This document shows positions 1 through 10,140 of a DNA stretch of 64,000 bases, piece after piece. Numbering within the stretch: position 1 is the stretch's first letter; every line of letters starts with the position of its first letter. A program made the position numbers and the translations under genes. Origin of the DNA: Streptomyces sp. NBC_00414 (GTDB lineage Bacteria; Actinomycetota; Actinomycetes; Streptomycetales; Streptomycetaceae); contig NZ_CP107935.1 in NCBI RefSeq assembly GCF_036038375.1, positions 8,556,001-8,620,000 on the forward strand, read 5' to 3'. Under the pieces are notes generated by a model. That model saw only the letters and a list, made by a program, of their open reading frames with translations, was not told the origin of the DNA and did no database searches.

Positions 1-84
1 CCCCGGCTCGACTGGGCCCGGATCGCCCGGCTGGCCCTGCCGTCGGCCGGCGGCCGCGCACGGTCGGCGGAGTCCGGTGGATGA
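1..84 (+). CDS. C-terminal fragment of an unidentified protein (5' end outside window)
   Basis: Frame 1 is open from the first base to a TGA at 82-84, giving 27 residues ending in SAESGG. Third codon positions are mostly G or C, as expected for coding sequence in this genome. It would end 7 bases from the stop of the convergent membrane-protein gene. The piece is too short to assign a family and could be chance reading through. Confidence 0.3.
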   Translation, partial: PRLDWARIARLALPSAGGRARSAESGG

Positions 85-91
85 ACCCGGG

Positions 92-553
92 CTACAGCGG
101 CGCCCCGTACACCTTGTGGGCCTGCGCGTGGCCGTAGGAGGCCAGGGACCAGATCACCAGCACGTCGAAAGCGATGATCAGGATCGACCAGATCGGGTAG
201 TACGGCGTGAAGAAGAAGTTCTCCAGCGCGCTCAGCGCGGCGACCGTGATCCCGACGACGCGCGCCCACGTCTTGCCCTTGAACACCGTGAAGGCGGCGG
301 CCACGATGACGATCCCGGAGATCAGGTGGACCCAGCCCCACACATTGATGTTGAGGTCGTACGGGTAGTCGTTCGACCGGGTGTAGAAGTTGTCCTCCAT
401 CAACGCGCCCATGCCGACGAACACCTGGTACGCGCCCACGATGGCCATCATGCAGACGGCGAAGACGACCCCGCCGACCATCAGGGGCTTGACCCGGGGT
501 TCCTGCGGGGGCGAGCCCTGCCGGGTCTGCCCTGTCGAAGTCTGCTCAGCCAT
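92..553 (-). CDS. Small four-helix membrane protein (DUF7144-like)
   Basis: A 153-residue integral membrane protein of unknown function. A polar N-terminus of about 23 residues rich in Q, T and P is followed by about four hydrophobic segments, roughly residues 25-50, 73-92, 96-112 and 118-138. The layout and the conserved-looking stretches NVWGWVHLISG and FFFTPYYPIWS resemble the actinobacterial DUF7144 family, assigned from memory. The ATG at 553 is chosen because AAGGAGGT lies 7 bases upstream; the frame runs open further upstream but without another good ribosome site. It is transcribed away from the small protein and LuxR gene that follow. No catalytic residues can be seen. Confidence 0.75.
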   Translation of the reverse strand: MAEQTSTGQTRQGSPPQEPRVKPLMVGGVVFAVCMMAIVGAYQVFVGMGALMEDNFYTRSNDYPYDLNINVWGWVHLISGIVIVAAAFTVFKGKTWARVVGITVAALSALENFFFTPYYPIWSILIIAFDVLVIWSLASYGHAQAHKVYGAPL

Positions 554-746
554 GTCGGGTACCTCCTTGTCGGGAGGAGGAGCATCCCGCCGGTTCCAGG
601 GGCTGAGCTTCACCCGCTGTGGATGAGTGTCGTGACGGAGTGAGTGCGAGGCGGCCGCCGCCGTCACCCCCGCTGTGTGATGTGTCCTCGGCACAGCCTG
701 TGAGAATGGTGACGTGACCCGGCCCCGGCAGCGGAGGTGACGCGGC

Positions 747-1043
747 ATGGGAACGGCGGAGGAACGCCCCGGACCCGAGCGGGACGAGGCGCGGCCCGTG
801 GGCGGCGACTTCGAGATCCGTATCAAGGGCAGGGTCTCCCAGGCCTTCAGGTCTGCCTTCGCCGAGTTGACGGTCACGGTCAGTCCGCCGGAGACCGTCC
901 TGCACGGCGCGCGGCTCGACCAGGCGGCTCTGTACGGGATCCTGGACCGCATTCAGGCCCTCGGACTCGAACTGGTGGAAGTGCGCCGATTGCCCGAGGG
1001 CCGTGGTCCCGGTGCGGAGTCCGCCTCCCCCAACTCGCCTTAG
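747..1043 (+). CDS. Conserved-looking hypothetical protein, 98 aa
   Basis: I do not recognise this protein. It has 98 residues: a charged, disordered N-terminus (residues 1-20), a compact middle with FEIRIKGRVSQAF and a region resembling a small alpha/beta domain (about 22-83), then a disordered G/P/S-rich tail. There is no signal peptide or membrane segment. The start is supported by GGAGGTGA about 6 bases before the ATG. It precedes the small LuxR-type regulator on the same strand with a 110-base gap, so co-transcription is possible but unproven. Confidence 0.6.
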   Translation: MGTAEERPGPERDEARPVGGDFEIRIKGRVSQAFRSAFAELTVTVSPPETVLHGARLDQAALYGILDRIQALGLELVEVRRLPEGRGPGAESASPNSP

Positions 1044-1153
1044 ATCCCGTCCGGCATCGAGGTGAATTGGTGCTGGTCCCCTTCCCGTTCCAAGATCCAG
1101 CTCCCACGGTTGCTGTGTACCGCTCTCCGCCCTCTGCCGAGGAGGTGAGTCAC

Positions 1154-1636
1154 ATGCCCACCGTGCTGAACGCCGGACAGAGAGGAAGGCAAGCGCACTC
1201 CGACGGGCCGGAATTCGAGCGGGTGTCCGTGCTGCAGGGGCAGTTACGGGCCCTGGACCGGACCGCCGAGGACGCGGACACCGTGGTGACCGCGTGTCTG
1301 GTGTGGGTCGCCGACGCACTCATGGACATCGCCGCCGAGTCGGGCGACCCGCGCAGTACACACATGTTGCTGGACGAGGCGTCGGCCGCGCTGGCCGCCG
1401 TGCCCGACGGCGACGCCGGACGCCCGGACCTCGCGAAGCCGGCCGGCCTCCTGACGGAACGCGAGCACGCGGTGCTCGTCAGGCTCCAGGAGGACGTGCC
1501 GCTCCGGCAGATCGGCTCGGAACTCTTCATCTCGCACAACACGGTCAAGAGCCACGTGCGGGCCGTCTACCGCAAACTCAGGGTGTCGTCGCGTACGGCG
1601 GCCGTCGCCCGCGCGAGGCAACTGGCGCTCATCTGA
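1154..1636 (+). CDS. Small LuxR-type DNA-binding regulator with a TTA codon
   Basis: A 160-residue transcriptional regulator. The last 60 residues form a GerE/LuxR helix-turn-helix (LLTEREHAVL, then ISHNTVKSHV as recognition helix). The first 90 residues have no receiver Asp pattern or ligand domain that I recognise. The start follows GAGGAGGTGAG 5 bases upstream. Codon 31 is TTA (bases 1244-1246), the only in-frame TTA I found in the window, so translation should depend on the bldA leucyl-tRNA as in other developmentally regulated Streptomyces genes. The C-terminus (VYRKLRVSSRTAAVARA) resembles that of the large LuxR ATPase encoded convergently 17 bases away, so the two may read related DNA sites. 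Confidence 0.85.
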   Translation: MPTVLNAGQRGRQAHSDGPEFERVSVLQGQLRALDRTAEDADTVVTACLVWVADALMDIAAESGDPRSTHMLLDEASAALAAVPDGDAGRPDLAKPAGLLTEREHAVLVRLQEDVPLRQIGSELFISHNTVKSHVRAVYRKLRVSSRTAAVARARQLALI

Positions 1637-1653
1637 ACGCCCGGTCGTTCGCG

Positions 1654-4416
1654 TCAGAGCAGTTCGAGTTCACGGGCTCGCCGTACCGCGGCCGACCGCC
1701 GGGTCACGGCGAGCTTGCGGTAGACGCTCTTGAGATGCGTCTTCACCGTGTTGACCGACACGTACAGCTCGTCGGCGATCTCCTCCGTCGTCATCATCTG
1801 CGCCAGATGGAGCAGCACTTCGCGTTCGCGCGCGCTGAGCGGCTCGACCGGGGACCGGTCGTCCCGTGGCCGGGGATCCGGCATGCCGCGCGCGCCGGAC
1901 ACCGCCTGTGCCGGGAGGCGGTGGACACGCGTCTCGCCGAGCGAGGCGGCGCACGCGTGCCGCACCGACTGCCGCAGCCCCTCGGCGAGCCAGCCGTCCG
2001 CCGTGATGTCGGGGATGGCGTCCAGGGCCTCGGGGCGCGTGGCGCCGTTCTCCACCGCGGCCACGAGTTTGGTGACCAGCGAGCCGACGCCCGTGACGAA
2101 GGGGTCGGGCACCTGGCGCGATGCCGCCCGGGCCCGGGCGAGTTCGTTCCGCGCTCGCGGCACGTCGAGGCGGGTCAGACCGACCCAGGCCCGTACGACG
2201 TGCAGTGCGGCCGGTGAAGCGTCCGGCTCCGCACCGGTGCGCGGCGCGGGAAGCCGGGCGTGCCCGGCGAACTGGTCCGCGGCACGGAAACGACCGCGCA
2301 GCACCTCCAGCAGCGCCAGTTCGGAGAGGCAGTCCCGGCGCAGGACGCCGTTCTCGGCGGCGCAGGCGGACTTGAGGGCCGTGGTCAGGGACGCCTCGGC
2401 GGCCTTGAGGTCACCCTCCCGGAGCTCGGCACGGCCACGGATCGACAGGGTCAGCGCCACCAGTTCGGGCCGGTCCTCCAGCAGGCCGCGCGGCAGCCGC
2501 GTGAACAGCCGCTCGGCGTCCGCCGCGGCGGCCCTGGCCGCCGTGAGATGCCGGGGCCGGTCCCTCGTCATACGGATCACGGAGTGCGCCAGCCGGCACC
2601 GGGCGATCCGGTCGGTGCCGCCCCGGGGCAGCTCCTCGATCAGCCGGTCCGCGAGTGCCAGGGACTCCGTGCAGGCCGGCCCGTCACCCCGGGCGAGCGA
2701 GGCCGCCGCGGTGACGAGCGCGGACTCCGGTCCGGGGGCCTGCCGGGACGCCGCCGTGGGGCCGGCGGGCGGCTTTCGCGTCAGCAGTTCGCCCGGCAGC
2801 CGGCTCGCCGTCAGTGCGAGAACCTGCCCGATCGCCAGCTGATGCACCACGAGACGATCGGCGTAGCAGGGGTCGTCCGCGGCCAGGGCGTGGCGTACGG
2901 CCTCCGCGAGGAGCCCGTGTTCGCCCAGCCACTCGGCCGCCCGCCCGTGCAGATCGGGCACGAGGTCCGGCGCCTCGTGGCGCAGCCGCACCCGCAGTAC
3001 GTCGCCGAACATCCGGTGGCACCGGTACCATCCCTGGCCGATGTGCTGAAGGAAGGAACTCTGCGCGACGAGCGTCGCGAAGTGCCGGCCCGCCTCCTGC
3101 CCCGCGACCTGGGTGGCCAGCTCGGCGTTCAGATGGTCCAGCACACTGGTCGTCAGCAGCAGCCGGCGCATCGCCGGGGGCTGGCCGTCGAGGACCTCCT
3201 CGACGAGATAGCTGACGATCGCCTCGTCCTCGCCCGCGAACCGCGCCACGAACCGCTCCGGGTGAGGGTGCCCCTGCATCGACATGGCGGCCAGCCGCAG
3301 GCCCGCCGCCCATCCGTCCGCCCGCTCGCGCAGCGTCTTCACCACCGCCCGGGGCACCTCGACACCGTGCTGTGCGAGCAGCGCCGTCGTCTCCCGGTCG
3401 TCGAAGGCGAGGTCACCGGTGCGCAGTTCGGTGAGGTCGCCGGCCAGCCGGTACCGGTGGAGGTGCAGCGGCGGGTCCCGGCGGGAGACCACGACCAGCC
3501 GCAGCGCGGGGCTCGCGTGCCTGAGCAGCCGGACCATGCCCTCGGCGACCGGCGAGCCGCTCTCGGGCTGGAAGTCGTCCAGTACGAGCACGACCGGCTC
3601 GTCCCGCGCGGCGAGCCCGGCCGCGAGGGCGGCCACCAGCAGCGGCTGTCCGCCCGCCGGGCCCGCCGGTACCGCCGCGGCCGGGAAGCCGGGCAGTTCG
3701 ACCCCGTCGGCGGCGCCGCGGGCCGGCGGTGTGTCATCGAGAGAGGTGACGGGGAGGCCGGTGTTCCGGGGCGTGCCGCCGTTCGGTTCCGGAGTCTCGG
3801 GCGGGAGACCGGCCGCGGCACCGTCGTCGTACGCGTCGCCCGTCGGTGCGTCACCCGTGGGCGGGAGGCCGTGGACGGCGGCGCCGTGGAGGCCCGCGCC
3901 CTGAGCCGTGACGTCGTGACCGGCGACGCCGTGCGCGTGGGCACCGGGGACGGCGAAGCGCGGGGCCGCGGCCGGGGACAGCGGTGCGGCGGACAGCGGC
4001 CCGGTGGACAGCGGCCCTGCCGACAGCGGCGCGGCGGACCGCGCAGACAGCTCGACGCCCGCCTCGCGCAACGCGGTCAGGACCCGCGGCCAGAAGACGT
4101 CGGGCTGTTCCTCCGCCCCGTCGCAGGTGACCCAGGCCACCGGGCCCGGCGCACGCCGGGTGTGCGCCCACTCCATGGCGAGAGCCGACTTGCCCGCTCC
4201 CACCGGACCCACGACCACGGTCAGCGGCCCGAGCACGCCCTGCGAGAGACGGTCCGTCAGCCGGGGGCGGGGGACCAGCCACGTCGGCAGCGGCGGCACA
4301 CCGGCGGGGGACATGTGGGGCGGCCGGGGGCGTTGGGTCCCCGCGGGGCCGACGCGGGCCGACGCGGGCGTGACAGAAGTGCTCGGCGGGCGCCTTCGTT
4401 CCGTCCGCTCTTCCAT
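1654..4416 (-). CDS. Large LuxR-family STAND ATPase regulator (MalT/LAL-like)
   Basis: A 920-residue regulator of the large ATP-binding LuxR type. A P-loop is at residues 70-77 (GPVGAGKS), a Walker B-like VVLVLDDF at 275-282, then an alpha-helical repeat region, and a LuxR helix-turn-helix in the last 60 residues (LSAREREVLL, VSVNTVKTHL). Such proteins usually sense an inducer through ATP-driven assembly; the inducer here is unknown. About 130 residues of low-complexity A/P/G/S/T sequence (about 122-255) lie between Walker A and Walker B, where relatives have only a few tens of residues. It includes PLSAGPLSTGPLSAAPLS. The ATG at 4416 is preferred because GAGGT lies 8 bases upstream. The gene lies downstream of the DUF6325/DUF1269 pair, separated by a strong hairpin. 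Confidence 0.88.
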   Translation of the reverse strand: MEERTERRRPPSTSVTPASARVGPAGTQRPRPPHMSPAGVPPLPTWLVPRPRLTDRLSQGVLGPLTVVVGPVGAGKSALAMEWAHTRRAPGPVAWVTCDGAEEQPDVFWPRVLTALREAGVELSARSAAPLSAGPLSTGPLSAAPLSPAAAPRFAVPGAHAHGVAGHDVTAQGAGLHGAAVHGLPPTGDAPTGDAYDDGAAAGLPPETPEPNGGTPRNTGLPVTSLDDTPPARGAADGVELPGFPAAAVPAGPAGGQPLLVAALAAGLAARDEPVVLVLDDFQPESGSPVAEGMVRLLRHASPALRLVVVSRRDPPLHLHRYRLAGDLTELRTGDLAFDDRETTALLAQHGVEVPRAVVKTLRERADGWAAGLRLAAMSMQGHPHPERFVARFAGEDEAIVSYLVEEVLDGQPPAMRRLLLTTSVLDHLNAELATQVAGQEAGRHFATLVAQSSFLQHIGQGWYRCHRMFGDVLRVRLRHEAPDLVPDLHGRAAEWLGEHGLLAEAVRHALAADDPCYADRLVVHQLAIGQVLALTASRLPGELLTRKPPAGPTAASRQAPGPESALVTAAASLARGDGPACTESLALADRLIEELPRGGTDRIARCRLAHSVIRMTRDRPRHLTAARAAAADAERLFTRLPRGLLEDRPELVALTLSIRGRAELREGDLKAAEASLTTALKSACAAENGVLRRDCLSELALLEVLRGRFRAADQFAGHARLPAPRTGAEPDASPAALHVVRAWVGLTRLDVPRARNELARARAASRQVPDPFVTGVGSLVTKLVAAVENGATRPEALDAIPDITADGWLAEGLRQSVRHACAASLGETRVHRLPAQAVSGARGMPDPRPRDDRSPVEPLSAREREVLLHLAQMMTTEEIADELYVSVNTVKTHLKSVYRKLAVTRRSAAVRRARELELL

Positions 4417-4464
4417 CGGCGGTACCTCGCTCCCGGAGCACAGTGGATGTCCGCCAGACGAGAG

Positions 4465-4505
4465 TGTGGCCCGCACCGGGAAGCCGCGAACCGGTGCGGG
4501 CCACA
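4465..4505 (-). terminator. 15-bp perfect hairpin after the DUF1269 gene
   Basis: Bases 4465-4479 and 4491-4505 are perfect reverse complements (arm TGTGGCCCGCACCGG) around an 11-base loop. It lies about 40 bases past the stop of the DUF1269 gene on the minus strand and upstream of the LuxR ATPase start, so it should end the upstream operon. No U-tract follows, which is common in Streptomyces. Confidence 0.75.
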
Positions 4506-4546
4506 ATCTCACCCGGGTGAAGTTCGCCCGGGAGGTTCGGCACTCC

Positions 4547-5029
4547 TCACTGCTGCAGGGTGGCGATCAGCTCTTCCTCGCGCTCCTTGGTCAACGACGT
4601 ACGCAGCACGGTGGGTCCGAAGGGGCGCAGCGCCTCGCGCACCCGGTCGGGCGTCGAACGCCGTACGAGCGCGAAGACGGCGGCCCTGCCCGGTTCGAGA
4701 GTGCCCGCGATCTCCTTGATGAACGCGTCGTTGATCCCCACGTCCGTGAGTTTCCCGGCGAGCGCGCCCGTGCCCGCGCCGACCGCGGCACCGAACACCG
4801 GCATCAGGAACAGCATGCCGAAGAGCGTGCCCCACAGGGCGCCCCCGGCGGCTCCGTGCGCGGTGGGGCTGAAGGACTGGCGGACGTGGATCTTGCCGTC
4901 GGGGGTCCGCCAGGCGAGGGCCGCGTCCTCCAGGTCGAGGAGCTCCTGCTTGGACAGATCCTTCGACAGGCGCAGCACGGACTCGGCCTTCTCCTTGTCG
5001 GAGAAACCGAGCACGACGAGATCGGTCAT
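4547..5029 (-). CDS. DUF1269-family protein with a glycine-rich membrane-like segment
   Basis: A 160-residue protein matching the DUF1269 pattern: an N-terminal alpha/beta region (TDLVVLGFSDKEKAE), a central Gly/Ala-rich hydrophobic hairpin (AAGGALWGTLFGMLFLMPVFGAAVGAGTG, about 56-86), then a C-terminal domain containing DRVREALRPFGPTVL. The central hairpin may insert in or lie on the membrane. The biochemical role of the family is unknown. Two adjacent ATGs are possible (5032 and 5029); 5029 leaves a normal gap to AGGAGGT, while 5032 forms an ATGA overlap with the upstream stop. Either way it is translationally coupled to the DUF6325 gene. Confidence 0.82.
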   Translation of the reverse strand: MTDLVVLGFSDKEKAESVLRLSKDLSKQELLDLEDAALAWRTPDGKIHVRQSFSPTAHGAAGGALWGTLFGMLFLMPVFGAAVGAGTGALAGKLTDVGINDAFIKEIAGTLEPGRAAVFALVRRSTPDRVREALRPFGPTVLRTSLTKEREEELIATLQQ

Positions 5030-5583
5030 CATGACCTCCTGGTGTTCCGGCCGGACGTCCGGCCCTTGCGGGTGTGTTCCGAGGCCGCGTCGTCCATGCG
5101 CGCCACGGCGTCGGTGAGTTCGGCGACCACCAGGCCGAGGGACTCCTCGGTGAGGAAGCCCTCCGCGACGGGCACCCCGCCCGCATCGCGGATCGATGCC
5201 CGCAGTTCCCTGGCCCAGGTGTGTTCGAGCAGCACGAAGCCCGCCGCGGTCCCCGGGGTCAACTGCCCCGCCAGGCCCAGGATGTCGTCCGGGGCGAGGC
5301 CGAAGGCGTTCCCCTCGGCCAGCGACGGGAACTCCGTCTCCGCGCCCTCCAGCACCTCGCGCGAGATGCCGAGCAGCGCGGCGACGGTCTGCCCCATGCC
5401 CTCCGCCTGGTAGTCGAGCGTGACGAGACTTCCGTCGGCCTCCTTCTGCACGAAGAGCAGGTCGAGCAGGCGGACTTGCCCGCTGCGGTCGAGTGCCACG
5501 AGCTCGTCGATGATCCTTCCCTCGAACTTCGCGTCGGGTCCGAACTCGACCGTCAGCAGTTGCACAGGTCCGATCCTGGCCAT
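5029..5583 (-). CDS. DUF6325-like protein
   Basis: A 184-residue soluble protein resembling the actinobacterial DUF6325 family: MARIGPVQLLTVEFG at the start, then FEGRIIDELVALD, VRLLDLLFVQK and VLLEHTWARELR. These fit a repeated alpha/beta fold, and the central part (about 45-140) echoes the DUF1269 partner in wording (LLDLLFVQKEADG against LLDLEDAALAWRTPDG). It is the first gene of a two-gene operon. The start has AAGGGAG 5 bases upstream. The basic C-terminal tail (RKGRTSGRNTRRS) could touch nucleic acid or the membrane surface. The function is unknown. It is divergent from the glycosidase operon with a 176-base gap that holds two matching dyads. Confidence 0.75.
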   Translation of the reverse strand: MARIGPVQLLTVEFGPDAKFEGRIIDELVALDRSGQVRLLDLLFVQKEADGSLVTLDYQAEGMGQTVAALLGISREVLEGAETEFPSLAEGNAFGLAPDDILGLAGQLTPGTAAGFVLLEHTWARELRASIRDAGGVPVAEGFLTEESLGLVVAELTDAVARMDDAASEHTRKGRTSGRNTRRS

Positions 5584-5640
5584 GGCCGCTCCCTTCGATG
5601 TGGTCCGACTCCATCCAGCCGCCTTCCGGCCCGGTGCGCG

Positions 5641-5697
5641 TCACCCGCCACAGGTGAGGGGCCCGGCCGCCCGGCTCCTCACCCGCGGGAGGTGAGG
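5641..5697. promoter_or_regulatory. Two TCACC-N7-GGTGA dyads between divergent operons
   Basis: TCACC at 5641-5645 pairs with GGTGA at 5653-5657, and CCTCACC at 5677-5683 pairs with GGTGAGG at 5691-5697. Both have 7-base centres, and their midpoints are 38 bases apart. They sit between the DUF6325 operon (minus) and the glycosidase operon (plus), the expected place for a shared operator. The binding protein is unknown. Confidence 0.5.
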
Positions 5698-5759
5698 CGG
5701 CCGACGGGGCGGCTGGACAGACTGACGCCGCCCCGGTAGGTCTGTGACAGGGAGCCAGG

Positions 5760-8488
<2,729 letters not shown>

Positions 8489-8492
<4 letters not shown>

Positions 8493-9982
8493 CCGGGATC
8501 CCGGCACAGCCCGTCGTCCACGAGGTCAACACGCGTGTCTGGCTCCGCGAGGTCCAGCGCCGTAGCGGCCGCCACGGCGGACTGGTCGACGTCCCCAAGG
8601 ACGCCTGGGACGAGATCACCCCGCACGGCATCGACGCCGTATGGCTCATGGGTGTGTGGGAGCGCAGCCCGCAGGGCAGGGCCATCGCCCTGCGCGACCC
8701 GTCGCTGCGGGCCGCCTTCACGCGGGCCGTGCCCGGCCTCCAGGACGAGGAGATCGCCGGGTCGCCGTACTGCGTCCGCCGCTACGAGGTCGACGCGGAC
8801 CTCGGCGGGACCGCGGGGCTCGCCGCCGCGCGCGCCGAACTCGCCGTCCGGGGCATCGGCTTGCTCCTCGACCACGTGCCCAACCACGTGGCGCCGGACA
8901 GCCCCTGGACGGCCGCGCACCCGGAGTACTTCGTCCGGGGGAGCGAGGACGAACTGCGCCGCGATCCGGCCGCCTACCTCTCCGTGCAGGGCCAGGTCCT
9001 CGCCCGCGGCCGGGACCCCTTCTTCCCGCCCTGGCCGGACGTCGTGCAGCTCAACGCGTTCGAGCCCGCCCTGCGCGCGGCCACCACGGACGTGCTGACG
9101 CGGATCGGCGACCTGTGCGACGGGGTCCGCTGCGACATGGCGATGCTGATGATGAACGACGTCTTCGCCCGGACCTGGGGCGAACGGGCCGGCGGGCGGC
9201 CGGAGGAGGACTTCTGGCCCACCGTCATCTCCGGCGTACGGCACCGGCATCCCGGGATGATCTTCGCCGCCGAGGCGTACTGGGACCTCGAATGGGACCT
9301 GCAGCGGCAGGGGTTCGACTTCTGCTACGACAAGCGGCTCTACGACCGGGTGCTGCACGAGAGCCCCCACTCGGTCCGGGGGCACCTGACGGCGGACGAG
9401 TCCTACCAGCGCGGGCTCGTACGGTTCCTGGAGAACCACGACGAACCGCGGGCCGCGTACACGATGGACCCGGAGAAGGAGCGGGCCGCGGCCGTCCTGA
9501 TCGCCACGCTGCCGGGGGCGACCCTGTGGCACGAAGGGCAGTTCACCGGCCGCCGCACCCAACTGCCGGTCTTCCTGGACCGGCGGCCGGACGAGACACC
9601 GGACGGCGCGCTGCGCGCCTTCCACGAGCGGGTGCTGGCCGCCGTCCACCGCAGCGGCATGCGCACCGGACAGTGGCGCCTCCTCGACTGCGAGGGCTGG
9701 CCCGACAACCCCACCCACCGGAACCTGCTCGCCTGGTCCTGGTCGGGCGGGGCGGGCCGCTTCCTGACGGTGGTCAACCTCTCCGGACACCCCGCCCAGG
9801 CGAGGATCCGGCTGCCGTGGCCGGAACTCGGATCCGCCGACCGGACGCTGACCGACCTGCTCGACGGCGCCTGGTACACGCGCTCCGGTGCCGAACTGAC
9901 CGGCCCCGGACTCTTCGTCGACCTGGACGCCTGGCGCACGCACGTCTTCTCGATCGGCTCGACCGGACCGGACGGCGGTTGA
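8489..9982 (+). CDS. GH13 alpha-amylase-family hydrolase
   Basis: A 497-residue alpha-amylase-superfamily enzyme, cytoplasmic (no signal peptide). A (beta/alpha)8 barrel is indicated by WLMGVWERSP, LLDHVPNHVA (second conserved region), GVRCDMAMLMMND with nucleophile D216, IFAAEAYWD with acid/base E262, and FLENHDEPR with D318. A short C-terminal beta domain follows (FLTVVNLSGHPAQARIRLPW). All three catalytic acids are present, so it should be active. The family includes amylases, phosphorylases and transglycosylases, and specificity is not evident. It is coupled by ATGA overlap to the GH63-like gene. It converges with the SulP gene across a short repeat. Confidence 0.87.
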
Positions 9983-10029
9983 GGCCACCGGCGGCTGAGA
10001 CCACCGGACGGCGGTCCGGACCGACGTTC

Positions 10030-10140
10030 TCCTAGTCCCGGGACCAGTCCTAGTCCCGGGACCAGTCCTGGTCCCGGGACGCCGGCCGGTCCCGGTCTCG
10101 GTCCTGGTCCCGGTCCTGGTCCCGGTCCTGGCCCGGGTCC
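10030..10140. repeat. 18-bp and 12-bp tandem repeats over the SulP 3' end
   Basis: Three 18-base units (10030-10047, 10048-10065, 10066-10083) of the form TCCTRGTCCCGGGACCAG are followed by a run of 12-base GGTCCTGGTCCC-like units to about 10140. The units encode the Arg/Asp/Gln tail of the SulP protein on the minus strand. GTCCCGGGAC is itself palindromic and may help terminate both convergent genes. Confidence 0.8.

Noticed and set aside
2260..4719. Plus-strand open frame of about 820 codons
   Set aside because: Antisense to the LuxR STAND ATPase. Its translation is Arg/Gly/Gln-rich without motifs, typical of a shadow frame in GC-rich DNA.
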